From: Ilumatobacteraceae bacterium
Lineage (GTDB): Bacteria > Actinomycetota > Acidimicrobiia > Acidimicrobiales > Ilumatobacteraceae
Direction: 5' to 3'
DNA length: 35,219 bases
Assembly (NCBI GenBank): GCA_009694565.1
Contig: SHUR01000006.1
Span: forward strand, 1 to 35,219
Positions 7,318-15,271 of the stretch are shown one piece after another (the stretch's first letter is position 1; every line of letters starts with the position of its first letter). The position numbers and the translations under genes are program-made. The notes beneath the pieces were generated by a model that made no database searches, had not been told where the DNA came from, and was given only the letters and a program-made list of their open reading frames with translations.

Positions 7318-8435
7318 AGCATCTTCTCGTCACGAATGATTTTCCTCCCAAAATTGGCGGCATTCAGTCGCTGTTGTGGGAATGGTGGCGTCGATTGCCG
7401 CCTGACTCCTTTGCTGTGCTCACAAGCCCTCATGCTGACGCCGCGACATTCGATGCAAGTGAGCCGTATCGCATTGAACGAACGCGCGAACGAGTGTTGT
7501 TGCCACATCCGTGGATGGTGCAACGCATCAACGCAATGGTCAAAGAATTCGGTGCGGACTTCGTTGTGCTTGACCCGGCCTTGCCATTAGGTCTTGTGGG
7601 GCCACGACTGTCGGTTCCCTACATGTTGGTGTTGCACGGTGCAGAAGTAACGGTGCCTGGCAGACTGCCGTTGTCTCGCCAAGTCTTAGGCCATGTATTG
7701 CTGGGCGCTGAACACATCATCGCCGCTGGTGGATATCCGGCAACAGAAGGTGACCATGCAGCGGGGCGCGCTTTGCCCTCCACTATTGTTCCGCCAGGCG
7801 TCGACACACAGAGATTTGTTCCGTTGGATCCTCTGAGCAAAAAGGCGGCACGTGCGCGATTTGGTTTTGATGCCGATGACGAAATAATTCTCGGAATTAG
7901 CAGGCTTGTGCCCCGCAAGGGATTCGACACTGTGATTCGGGCTGTTGCACAACTGTCCCCACACCGACCACGATTACGCTTAGCAATCGCCAGCACGGGT
8001 CGCGATGAAGATCGCTTGCGAAAATTGGCTGGTGAATTGCATGCTCCGGTGACGTTCTTGGGGCGCGTTGATCATGATGATGTTCCAGCGTTGTACGGAT
8101 GCGCAGATATTTTTTCCATGATGTGTCGTAATCGCTGGGCTGGTCTCGAGCAAGAAGGGTTTGGCATTGTTTTTGTTGAAGCGGCCGCATGTGGAGTGCC
8201 GCAAATTGCAGGCAATAGCGGGGGAGCAGCAGAGGCAGTTCTTGACGGCGTCACTGGCTATGTCATGGCTGACCCCTCCGATGCTTCTGGTTTGGCTGCT
8301 CGCATCGCCACAATTCTTGATGATGATTCACTACGTGCCTCGATGGCCATTGCCTCGCGTGCTCGTGCAGAGGCTGAATTTGAATATTCGGTTCTCGCGG
8401 CACGTTTGGGACAAGTGCTGAAGGTTGGGCAATGA
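7314..8435 (+). CDS. pimB: GT4 glycosyltransferase, PimB-like (phosphatidylinositol mannoside mannosyltransferase)
   Basis: A 373-residue GT-B fold glycosyltransferase. It closely resembles mycobacterial PimB' (Rv2188c), which adds the second mannose to phosphatidylinositol monomannoside: the opening LLVTNDFPPKIGGIQ (glycine loop), PPGVDTQRF at about 160-168, GISRLVPRKGFDT (194-206), and the donor motif EGFGIVFVEAAACG with the E-x7-E pair Glu281 and Glu289, then AGNSGG. No membrane segment is seen, as expected for an enzyme acting at the inner face of the membrane. It overlaps queG and the following gene by 4 bases each. The SRPBCC gene two positions downstream recalls the mycobacterial neighbourhood. 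The exact acceptor is inferred. Confidence 0.8.
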   Translation: MKHLLVTNDFPPKIGGIQSLLWEWWRRLPPDSFAVLTSPHADAATFDASEPYRIERTRERVLLPHPWMVQRINAMVKEFGADFVVLDPALPLGLVGPRLSVPYMLVLHGAEVTVPGRLPLSRQVLGHVLLGAEHIIAAGGYPATEGDHAAGRALPSTIVPPGVDTQRFVPLDPLSKKAARARFGFDADDEIILGISRLVPRKGFDTVIRAVAQLSPHRPRLRLAIASTGRDEDRLRKLAGELHAPVTFLGRVDHDDVPALYGCADIFSMMCRNRWAGLEQEGFGIVFVEAAACGVPQIAGNSGGAAEAVLDGVTGYVMADPSDASGLAARIATILDDDSLRASMAIASRARAEAEFEYSVLAARLGQVLKVGQ

Positions 8436-8932
8436 TGGAGGTCATGCCAGGATCGATGCTTGTCAAATGCAATCTCGCTTTAACCGCTGTCTTTGTCGCG
8501 ATGTCAATCATTGCTGCAGTCACTTTCACATCTCCGTGGAAGGGCATTGGCGTCGCAGTGAGTCTGAGCTGTTTTACAGTCGGCATCATTGCGTTTTTGT
8601 GGGGCTACTGGACAGCAGTACAACGAAGTCGTACCGACAATATTTCTGTAGCAGCACTTTATTTTTTGGTTGACAATTGTGCGCCACAATCAGTTGCACG
8701 ACTGATGAATGGCGCCCTCGGAGTTCAGGTAGTGGTTGCGGTTGCTACGGCAATTAGTCGCACAACCACAGATGGTCGCACGGGGAGTACCTTGGCTTTT
8801 GGGGTCTTGGCTCCCATGATGGGCCTTGGTCTCAATGGTCTATGGGGAGCCACCCACGGCACATTTGCCCCTCGCCAATTCCTTGATTCCAGCGAGGTGC
8901 CACTTCAGGGGTCCGCGAGCGGTCAAGATTAG
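8432..8932 (+). CDS. Conserved actinobacterial membrane protein, function unknown
   Basis: A 166-residue protein with four predicted membrane helices: about 11-33, 36-58, 90-110 and 120-142. The loop between helices two and three is polar (QRSRTDNIS), and a motif GATHGTFAPR follows the last helix before a polar tail. It resembles small membrane proteins found next to SRPBCC genes in actinobacteria, but I cannot name a function. Its ATG overlaps the glycosyltransferase stop by 4 bases, and it ends 4 bases before the SRPBCC start, so it belongs to the same message. Confidence 0.8.
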   Translation: MMEVMPGSMLVKCNLALTAVFVAMSIIAAVTFTSPWKGIGVAVSLSCFTVGIIAFLWGYWTAVQRSRTDNISVAALYFLVDNCAPQSVARLMNGALGVQVVVAVATAISRTTTDGRTGSTLAFGVLAPMMGLGLNGLWGATHGTFAPRQFLDSSEVPLQGSASGQD

Positions 8933-8936
8933 AACT

Positions 8937-9371
8937 ATGACAGACCGCGCTGCACAGACCGCCCTCATCTCGGCCCCACTCAATGCATGTTGGGATGTCG
9001 TTCTCGAATTTGAGAAATACCCCGATTGGGCAAAAGATGTCAAGGAAGCAAAGGTGTTGACACACGACAATGAAGGTCGTGGTCTTCGAGTCGAGTATCG
9101 CGCATCAGCTCTTGGTCGCAGCACTCGTTACACACTTGAGTATGACTATTCAGAAAAGCCATCACGTCTGTCATGGCATCTGGTGGAAGGCGACATCATG
9201 CATGCGCTCAACGGCGCGTATTCATTTGTTGAAGTTGACGGCGGCACTCAAGTCTTTTATGAACTGGAACTGGAACTTGTTGTTCCGTTGCCTGGTTTTG
9301 TGAAGCGTCGCGCAGAGGCACGTATTCTCGTCGAAGCAGTCAAAGAACTGAAGGCTCGCACCGAGTCGTGA
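8937..9371 (+). CDS. SRPBCC (START-like/polyketide cyclase) family protein
   Basis: A 144-residue helix-grip protein. It opens with ALISAPLNACWDVVLEFEKYPDWAKDVKEAKVL, the typical start of this family, continues with antiparallel strands (RYTLEYDY, RLSWHLVEGD, GTQVFYELELEL) and closes with the long C-terminal helix RRAEARILVEAVKELKART. The fold holds hydrophobic ligands. The related Rv2185c lies near pimB' in Mycobacterium, supporting a link with lipid or envelope metabolism, but the ligand is unknown. A longer frame exists upstream, but the ATG at 8937 just after the previous stop matches the family N-terminus. The stop overlaps the next GTG start. Confidence 0.88.
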   Translation: MTDRAAQTALISAPLNACWDVVLEFEKYPDWAKDVKEAKVLTHDNEGRGLRVEYRASALGRSTRYTLEYDYSEKPSRLSWHLVEGDIMHALNGAYSFVEVDGGTQVFYELELELVVPLPGFVKRRAEARILVEAVKELKARTES

Positions 9372-10228
9372 GTTTTGTCGGAATTGATGTTGGTGGCACA
9401 AAGTGTCACGGCGTGAGCGTTGACGATCGTGGAGTTGTTCTTGAAGAAATCAGATATCCGACACCACATGCGTCGGACTTGGTTGATCTGCTTGAGTCAA
9501 TGTTTCATGAACTATCCGGAACACAAACTCTTGGTGTCGGAGTTCCTGGACTAATTACCCCAGATGGAATAGTGCGGGCGTCTCCCAACATGAAGGGTGC
9601 ACACAACATTGCAGTCGGGCCTGAACTTCGTTCCCGTCTCGGCATCAGCGTGCATGTTGAAAACGATGCAACGATGGCGGCATTCGGAGAATGGAAAGCT
9701 GGTGCTGCGCTTGGAGCCCTGAATGCAGTAATCGTCACGCTTGGTACTGGTATTGGTGGTGGCATTGTTATGGGTGGTCAGTTGCAACGTGGCGCAAATG
9801 GGTTTGTGGGCGAAATAGGGCACATGGTTGTACAACATGGAGGCGAATTATGCGTGTGTGGCAGGCGAGGATGTTGGGAACGATACGCATCAGGTTCTGC
9901 ATTGCGAATGTTGAGCGGCGGTATGAGCGGCGAAGACGTATTTGCGGCAGCTAGTTCAGGTGACAGTCATGCACTATCTGTCGTTGCTACTTTTGCAGAT
10001 TGGGTTGCGGTTGGACTCGCAAGTCTTACGAACATCTGTGACCCAGAAGTAATTGTTATTGGCGGTGGAGTCGTGCAGTCCTTCGGACATGTACTGGAGT
10101 CCGTGTCAAAAAGTTTTTCTTCCGCGTTGTATTCATCTGAATCACGGCCTCATCCATCTTTGCGTGTCGCGGCATTGGGTGAACGCGCTGGTGCAATCGG
10201 GTGCGCCCTTTTTATGACTCAGGGGTAG
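9368..10228 (+). CDS. ROK-family sugar kinase, probable glucokinase
   Basis: A 286-residue ROK kinase phosphorylating glucose or a related hexose. The phosphate loop is DVGGTK (7-12), the catalytic base Asp100 lies in VENDATMAAFGE, GEIGHMVV (149-156) gives the sugar-binding Glu and zinc-binding His, and the zinc motif is CVCGRRGCWE (Cys162, 164, 169). Length and order of motifs are normal for actinobacterial glucokinase; N-acetylglucosamine or N-acetylmannosamine kinase are alternatives. The start is GTG overlapping the SRPBCC stop by 4 bases. It is last in the operon and its tail overlaps the tail of glpK on the other strand by 17 bases. Confidence 0.88.
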   Translation: MSFVGIDVGGTKCHGVSVDDRGVVLEEIRYPTPHASDLVDLLESMFHELSGTQTLGVGVPGLITPDGIVRASPNMKGAHNIAVGPELRSRLGISVHVENDATMAAFGEWKAGAALGALNAVIVTLGTGIGGGIVMGGQLQRGANGFVGEIGHMVVQHGGELCVCGRRGCWERYASGSALRMLSGGMSGEDVFAAASSGDSHALSVVATFADWVAVGLASLTNICDPEVIVIGGGVVQSFGHVLESVSKSFSSALYSSESRPHPSLRVAALGERAGAIGCALFMTQG

Positions 10229-11675
10229 CCCAACTGCGAGAGCGTTCAACGGCTCGTAGCCATTGCGCATGTGAGCCATCGGGAATGCCGGGCTCGAATT
10301 GTTTGTCAAGTGTCCACATCGAATCAATTTCATCAAGGTTCGCCCACACGCCTTCTGCTAACCCAGCTAAGTATGCAGCACCTAGTGCAGTCGTCTCATG
10401 ATCTGTTGGTCGCAAAACAGGCACACCCAGTGCATCTGCTTGACGTTGCAACATTGCATCCATGACAGAAGCACCGCCGTCAACACGTAGCTCGGCAAGA
10501 GTGATTCCACCAGCGAGAGTCATTGCATCAATAGCATCGCGAGTTTGATGAACCATTGCATCAATCACGGCACGAGCAATGTGTGCCTTAGTGGTCCCAC
10601 GAGTAATGCCAATGATTGAGCCGCGCGCGTACGGATCCCACCATGGACTTCCTAAGCCTGTAAAGGCAGGCACCACACAGACGCCGCCCGAATCCGACAC
10701 GGACTCGGCCAATGGTCCAATCTCAGAAGAATTGTTGATGATGCCAAGTCCGTCACGTAACCACTGAACGGCAGCTCCAGTAGCAAAGATTGCTCCCTCA
10801 AGTGCATAGACGGGTGCACCATCACCGAGGTCCCATGCGACAGTAGTGAGCATTCCATCTGCAGGTGGCGGACATGTTGTACCGATATTGAGAAGAACAA
10901 AACTTCCCGTTCCGTACGTGTTCTTTGCCATGCCAACGCTCATACATGCTTGTCCAAATAATGCTGCTTGTTGGTCACCGGCAATTCCAGAAATTGGTAT
11001 TCCGTCCGGCACACCAGGAACATCAGCGGTGACACCGAATCGTCCACTTGATGGTTGGACCGTGGGCAGTACTGACATGGGGACACCGAGTAGTTCACAC
11101 ATTTCAGCGCTCCATTGCAATGTGTTGATGTCGAACAACATGGTGCGACTTGCATTGGAAGGGTCTGTGACGAATGCGGCGCCAGCAGTCAGTTTCCACA
11201 CCAGCCATGAGTCAATTGTTCCGATACATAAATGCTCGATAGGGGGAACTGCTGTGTGTTGCAACAGCCAAGCAGCTTTTGTTCCTGAAAAATACGGATC
11301 GAGTACTAGACCGGTGACTGCGCGAACACGATCAATGTGCGGCAGTAATTCTTCGCATCGTCCTGCCGTTCGACGGTCTTGCCAGACAATTGCATGTGCG
11401 GTTGGCTGTCCCGTTCGTTTGTCCCAGGCCAATACGGTCTCTCGTTGGTTGGTGATACCAATGGCCGATACGGGTTGAGTGAGTTGGCCACATACCTCTT
11501 GCAACGTGGCCACAATTGCATTCCAAATTTCGTGTGCATCATGTTCAACCCAACCTGGTTGGGGAAAGAATTGAGTGAATTCTCTGTATGCAGAAAAAGA
11601 CTTTTTCCCGTCATCAAAGACGGCACGAGTGCGAACCCCGGTAGTGCCTGCATCAATCGCGAGCACCACGCTCAT
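10212..11675 (-). CDS. glpK: Glycerol kinase
   Basis: A 487-residue canonical glycerol kinase making glycerol 3-phosphate from glycerol and ATP. All glycerol-contact positions known from E. coli GlpK are kept: Arg78-Glu79 in TNQRET, Tyr128 in LDPYFSGTK, Asp234-Gln235 in IAGDQQAALFGQ, and the Phe in YGTGSFVL. GWVEHDAHEIW and the C-terminal GGASVMDAML/TALGAAYLAGLAEG segments also match. It is thus the likely true glycerol kinase of this genome, in contrast to the paralog at 1-1101 beside glpD. The start overlaps the stop of the IMPase-like gene by 4 bases. It feeds glycerol 3-phosphate to GlpD and to phospholipid synthesis. Confidence 0.96.
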   Translation of the reverse strand: MSVVLAIDAGTTGVRTRAVFDDGKKSFSAYREFTQFFPQPGWVEHDAHEIWNAIVATLQEVCGQLTQPVSAIGITNQRETVLAWDKRTGQPTAHAIVWQDRRTAGRCEELLPHIDRVRAVTGLVLDPYFSGTKAAWLLQHTAVPPIEHLCIGTIDSWLVWKLTAGAAFVTDPSNASRTMLFDINTLQWSAEMCELLGVPMSVLPTVQPSSGRFGVTADVPGVPDGIPISGIAGDQQAALFGQACMSVGMAKNTYGTGSFVLLNIGTTCPPPADGMLTTVAWDLGDGAPVYALEGAIFATGAAVQWLRDGLGIINNSSEIGPLAESVSDSGGVCVVPAFTGLGSPWWDPYARGSIIGITRGTTKAHIARAVIDAMVHQTRDAIDAMTLAGGITLAELRVDGGASVMDAMLQRQADALGVPVLRPTDHETTALGAAYLAGLAEGVWANLDEIDSMWTLDKQFEPGIPDGSHAQWLRAVERSRSWATPES

Positions 11676-12478
11676 GAAGTGCCTGACCCCGATGTTGCAA
11701 TGAGATGAATAAGGTCCGCATGTACTCCGGGAGTTGCAGCAAGCACTTGCGAGGGCGTAACAGCATTGCCGAAGTAATCGGAAACGATTGCACCAGCTTC
11801 AGTTGCTATGACCTGGCCAGCAATCAGGTCCCAGGAATGAAGGTGTTCTTCGAAATACGCATCGAGGCGACCGCACGCGACGAAACACAAATCTACGGCT
11901 GCAGCACCAAACCGACGAATGTCTCGTACCTTCATCACAATGTCTGCAACGCGTTTGGCGTGTACTTCACGTTCGCTGATCCGATAGCTGTATCCGGTGC
12001 ACACGAGAGCGTCTGAAATGTCCTTGTTGTCGCGGACACAGATGGGCATTCCGTTGACGGTGGCTCCTTCTGTGCGGGCGCCACTAAACATCTCGCCAAG
12101 TACTGGAACGTACACGGCCCCTGCTAGTGGACCATGTTCGTCAACCGCACCAATTGACACGGCCCACATCGGGAGATCGAAATAGAAATTCGTTGTTCCG
12201 TCGATTGGGTCAATGTGCCACGTAATTCCAGAGGTGCCCTGCTTGGCTGAGCCTTCTTCTCCGATAATTGCATCATCAGGACGAACCTGAGCCAGGCCCT
12301 CTGTAATCATTGCTTCACTTGCTCTATCGAACTTCGTGACCATGTCAATCGGTGAAGACTTTGTTGTCGCAGTGAGTGGGCCACTTTTACGTCCGTGAAG
12401 TGCCATGTCGCCTGATTGGCGAGCAAGCGATTCTGCAATCTGACGCAGTTGAGAACCGATTGACAACGATGTACTCAT
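11672..12478 (-). CDS. Inositol monophosphatase-family phosphatase
   Basis: A 268-residue member of the Mg-dependent phosphatase family that includes inositol-1-phosphatase, histidinol-phosphatase (HisN type) and CysQ. Metal-binding motifs are complete: IIGEEGS (71-77), WHIDPIDGTTN (87-97) and HSWDLIAGQVIATEAGA with Asp217. The segment RRFGAAAVDLCFVACGRLDAYFE is typical of the inositol monophosphatase branch. Inositol made this way would supply phosphatidylinositol for the PimB-like enzyme nearby, but histidinol phosphate cannot be excluded. A longer frame runs upstream, but the ATG at 12478 overlaps the preceding stop by 4 bases and fits the family N-terminus. Confidence 0.88.
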   Translation of the reverse strand: MSTSLSIGSQLRQIAESLARQSGDMALHGRKSGPLTATTKSSPIDMVTKFDRASEAMITEGLAQVRPDDAIIGEEGSAKQGTSGITWHIDPIDGTTNFYFDLPMWAVSIGAVDEHGPLAGAVYVPVLGEMFSGARTEGATVNGMPICVRDNKDISDALVCTGYSYRISEREVHAKRVADIVMKVRDIRRFGAAAVDLCFVACGRLDAYFEEHLHSWDLIAGQVIATEAGAIVSDYFGNAVTPSQVLAATPGVHADLIHLIATSGSGTS

Positions 12479-12738
12479 GAAGGGTCCGAAATCTCTCGCC
12501 ATTCGCCGTGAGCTCGTAACACAAGGACTGCAATGATGGCTGTTCCACCAGCGCCGATCAGGCTGCAGATCAACATTCCCGAACCCGTCTGCACGGTGCA
12601 GCGAACGTCGCATTGTGCATCAATGAGGCCGTAACCAAGAAGCCCACCTGCGAGTCCACCAAGGAGAATTGAGCAAAAGGCAATGACCCGTGCAGTGACG
12701 GACGGCAAAGCAGAAAGAGAAGGGGTGGAATCTGGCAC
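12475..12738 (-). CDS. Small two-helix membrane protein, function unknown
   Basis: An 87-residue protein starting at GTG 12738, with two hydrophobic helices (about 15-39 and 52-75). They are separated by a short loop with two cysteines, DAQCDVRCTVQ, that probably faces outward. The C-terminus (RAHGEWREISDPS) is polar. A longer frame reaches upstream to 12981, but that part would lie antisense to dinB and is not protein-like. It is the first gene of the minus-strand operon with the IMPase-like enzyme and glpK, overlapping the former by 4 bases. No family name is known to me. Confidence 0.65.
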   Translation of the reverse strand: MPDSTPSLSALPSVTARVIAFCSILLGGLAGGLLGYGLIDAQCDVRCTVQTGSGMLICSLIGAGGTAIIAVLVLRAHGEWREISDPS

Positions 12739-12761
12739 CTGTCCATCGTAGGCGTGGAGGC

Positions 12762-14051
12762 ATGACGAGTGCAGTAGCGTTCGGTGAAATGACCACTGAA
12801 CGTTCGATTCTTCACATTGATATGGATGCCTTCTATGTGTCGGTTGAGTTATTGCGTCACCCCGAACTGCGCGGACTGCCAGTAGTTGTAGGTGGAACAG
12901 GAGGTCGCGGTGTTGTGGCCGCCGCTTCGTATGAGGCTCGACGGTATGGGATTCACTCTGCGCTGTCATCAGCGGTTGCACGCAAGTTATGCCCTGACGC
13001 TGTGTTCATTGCACCTGATATTTCTCACTATGTCGAATTCAGCCAAAAGTTACACACCATCTTTGAGTCGTTCACGCCGCTCGTCGAGCAGATCTCTATC
13101 GATGAAGCATTTCTTGATGTCACCGGGGCATCGCTATTGATGGGGGATGCTGTGTCTATTGCTTGGGCACTGCGTAAGCGTGTGGTGTCGGAAACACAGT
13201 TGACATGCAGTGTCGGAGTTGCACCGAACAAATTTCTCGCCAAGCTCGCATCAGAACATGCCAAGCCTCGAGCAATGGCTGGCGGAGTGCAGCGCGGGTA
13301 TCAAGTATTTGAAGTGAAGCGCGGGTCTGAATCTGAATTCTTGTTGCCGCTTCCGGTGCAATCACTGTGGGGTGTTGGGCCTGCAACGCTGGCAAAACTT
13401 GAAGCTATTGGCGTGCGTCTTGTTGCTGATTTGGCCGAACTTGATGTTGAAATCGTGTGTGCCGCTGTTGGAGACGTGAACGGACGACATCTCCATTCGC
13501 TTGCGCAAGGTATTGATGACCGGACAGTCGAATCAGAACGAATCGCCAAATCAATCGGGCATGAAGAGACGTTCTCTACAGACCTCACTACGCACGAGGA
13601 ACTGCGAGTCCAATTAGTGCGCCTATGTGATGCGGTGGCACGTCGCACTCGTGATGCTGGTGTCGCTGCCGGCACTCTGTTGTTGAAAGTGAAATTTTCA
13701 TCGTTTGAGTCGGTCACTCGGTCAGTGACCCCTGCCGTGCCGTTGACGACAGGGCCTTCAATGGTGGCAGCCCTCGAGCCACTGTTGGCGATGCTGGATT
13801 ATGCACAAGGTGTTCGACTGCTTGGCGTCCATGCTCAAAAATTGGCCGAGCAAAGTGAGGGGATTCCACGGTTGTTCGACGATGGGGGAGACACTCCAGA
13901 AGACATTGAAGAACAATGGAAACCAGCCAGCAAGGCAGTTGACCTCATCGTCGATCGATTTGGAGCCGGGATAATCGGGCCCGTCAGCGGACTCAATAGC
14001 CGACAGCCTGGTCAGAGCCCTGCCGGGCCAGTCCTCGACGACCGCCCCTGA
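12762..14051 (+). CDS. dinB: DNA polymerase IV (Y-family)
   Basis: A 429-residue translesion polymerase. The palm motifs are HIDMDAFYVSVE (Asp20) and SIDEAFLD (Asp115, Glu116), and YEARRYGIHSAL is the fingers motif. A helix-hairpin-helix LWGVGPATLAKLEAIG precedes the little-finger domain (about 245-355). Near the C-terminus EGIPRLF resembles a sliding-clamp-binding peptide. ATG 12762 has GGAGG only one base before it, which is too close; ATG 12789 is a possible alternative start (420 residues). The gene diverges from the small membrane protein gene with only 23 bases between starts, so its promoter must overlap coding sequence. No clear LexA box was found. Confidence 0.93.
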   Translation: MTSAVAFGEMTTERSILHIDMDAFYVSVELLRHPELRGLPVVVGGTGGRGVVAAASYEARRYGIHSALSSAVARKLCPDAVFIAPDISHYVEFSQKLHTIFESFTPLVEQISIDEAFLDVTGASLLMGDAVSIAWALRKRVVSETQLTCSVGVAPNKFLAKLASEHAKPRAMAGGVQRGYQVFEVKRGSESEFLLPLPVQSLWGVGPATLAKLEAIGVRLVADLAELDVEIVCAAVGDVNGRHLHSLAQGIDDRTVESERIAKSIGHEETFSTDLTTHEELRVQLVRLCDAVARRTRDAGVAAGTLLLKVKFSSFESVTRSVTPAVPLTTGPSMVAALEPLLAMLDYAQGVRLLGVHAQKLAEQSEGIPRLFDDGGDTPEDIEEQWKPASKAVDLIVDRFGAGIIGPVSGLNSRQPGQSPAGPVLDDRP

Positions 14052-14107
14052 CACAGAACACACCGAGGCGCATTGCGTTTAGGTCAGCGAGGTGAGACAA
14101 TACATCT

Positions 14108-14437
14108 GTGCCATTGTCAGATGAAGAACAAAGAATCCTGCGCGAGATTGAAGATCAGCTCAAAACTGATGAGAAGTTCGCTAACGCTGTGTCCTCATCA
14201 GGGTTGTATCGCCATTCTGCTCGCCGTGTTTGGTGGGCCCTAGTCGGCGTCATTGTGTCGCTTGTGGCAGTCGTTGCCAGCCTGCAGATTCATTTCTTGG
14301 TTGCATTTGCTGCCTTTGTCGTGATGATGGGCTTTGCTTTGGTCATTGAACGGCAAGTTCGGTTGATTGGGCGCGCGGGGGTACAAGACCTTGCCCAGAC
14401 AATTCGTAAGCCTCGCGTCAAGTTTCCCCACAATTAG
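14108..14437 (+). CDS. DUF3040 family membrane protein
   Basis: A 109-residue protein with the DUF3040 signature at its start (MPLSDEEQRILREIEDQLKTDEKFA), then two adjoining membrane helices (about 42-60 and 63-82) and a basic tail. The start is GTG with a ribosome site GAGGTGAG at 14089-14096. DUF3040 proteins are actinobacterial and are often encoded near mraZ, as here (Rv2169c beside the mycobacterial dcw region is one example). Function is unknown; an envelope role is suggested only by position. Confidence 0.9.
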   Translation: MPLSDEEQRILREIEDQLKTDEKFANAVSSSGLYRHSARRVWWALVGVIVSLVAVVASLQIHFLVAFAAFVVMMGFALVIERQVRLIGRAGVQDLAQTIRKPRVKFPHN

Positions 14438-14465
14438 TCGGGATTTGCCCACTACTGTTGGCGCT

Positions 14466-14756
14466 ATGCAAAACGCAGGTTCCTCTTCGAAAAACGACCC
14501 TGCCTTCTTGTCTATTCTTGGGGCAATCATTGTCCGACCGTGGCTGTGGGTCACTGCACTTGCCCAGGCCTATCGGTTAGTGCCGCGTGGTTGGTGGCGC
14601 ACGTCGCCATTCCTGCCTGTGCCGCCCCGGGACTATATGGAGTTTCGTCTGGTGACTCAATACGGCGGCGGGCACGGTGTAGCGCGCGACCCTATTCGAT
14701 CACGAGATGTAGTCGACTACTTGCAGTGGTGCAGACGCTGGAGTAGCGAAAACTAA
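14466..14756 (+). CDS. Conserved actinobacterial protein, function unknown
   Basis: A 96-residue protein with a central RPWLWVTALAQAYRLVPRGWWRTSPFLPVPPRDYMEFRLVTQYGG stretch that I recognise as recurring in actinobacteria, and a C-terminal DVVDYLQWCRRW helix. It is rich in Trp and Arg and may lie on the membrane surface. No function or domain name is known to me. The ATG at 14466 is preferred to an upstream one at 14367, which would overlap DUF3040. Its stop overlaps the HNH gene start by one base (TAATG), a coupling that suggests a shared message with the HNH protein. Confidence 0.75.
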   Translation: MQNAGSSSKNDPAFLSILGAIIVRPWLWVTALAQAYRLVPRGWWRTSPFLPVPPRDYMEFRLVTQYGGGHGVARDPIRSRDVVDYLQWCRRWSSEN

Positions 14757-15253
14757 TGAGAAGTGCGCTCGTTCTCAATGCAACATATGAACCTCTCAGT
14801 GTTGTGTCGGCACGACGTGCGATATGTCTTGTCCTGTGCGATAAAGCTGAAGTCATCGCAGACGACGGAACGGTCGTTCATTCTGAACGGCTTACCTTGG
14901 CGTCACCAATCGTCATTCGTTTGCGGTACGTAGTGAAAGTTCCGTATCATCGCAATGCAACCATGTCACGACGCGCTGTGTTTGCTCGCGATCATCATCG
15001 TTGCGGGTATTGCGGCGGAACCGCCGACAGCATCGACCATGTCATGCCCCGCTCTCGCGGTGGAAAAAATGTTTGGGAAAATGTCATTGCCGCATGTCGT
15101 GGATGCAATCTACGAAAGCGCGATCGCACGCCGGAAGAAGCCGGAATGCAGTTATCGAGCATTCCCCGTGCACCCCGCGAGATGTCATGGATTATGTATG
15201 CCGTGCCACGCGTTCCTGAACAGTGGAAGCCGTACTTGGCTGAGGCCAGTTAA
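14756..15253 (+). CDS. HNH endonuclease family protein
   Basis: A 165-residue protein beginning with the typical ALVLNATYEPLSVVSARRA segment. The HNH/zinc domain has CGYC (Cys83, Cys86), the catalytic IDHVMPRSRGG (Asp94-His95), Asn109, and the second zinc pair CRGC (Cys114, Cys117) followed by NLRKRDRTPEEAG. This chromosomal HNH family is widespread in actinobacteria and cyanobacteria as a stand-alone gene; its role is unclear. There are no signs of transfer: base use matches the neighbours and it is coupled to the gene upstream. Confidence 0.92.
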   Translation: MRSALVLNATYEPLSVVSARRAICLVLCDKAEVIADDGTVVHSERLTLASPIVIRLRYVVKVPYHRNATMSRRAVFARDHHRCGYCGGTADSIDHVMPRSRGGKNVWENVIAACRGCNLRKRDRTPEEAGMQLSSIPRAPREMSWIMYAVPRVPEQWKPYLAEAS

Positions 15254-15271
15254 CACGAATCGAATTCCCCA

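Noticed and set aside
10846-11478. A 210-codon plus-strand open frame
   Set aside because: It is antisense to the canonical glpK and has no domain of its own.
12797-12808. GAACGTTC palindrome inside the 5' end of dinB as a LexA (SOS) box
   Set aside because: The actinobacterial LexA box has four bases between GAAC and GTTC; here there are none, and the site is within the coding sequence.
12739-12981. N-terminal extension of the small minus-strand membrane protein
   Set aside because: It would be antisense to dinB and its translation is rich in His, Arg and Gln without any domain, unlike the two-helix part.
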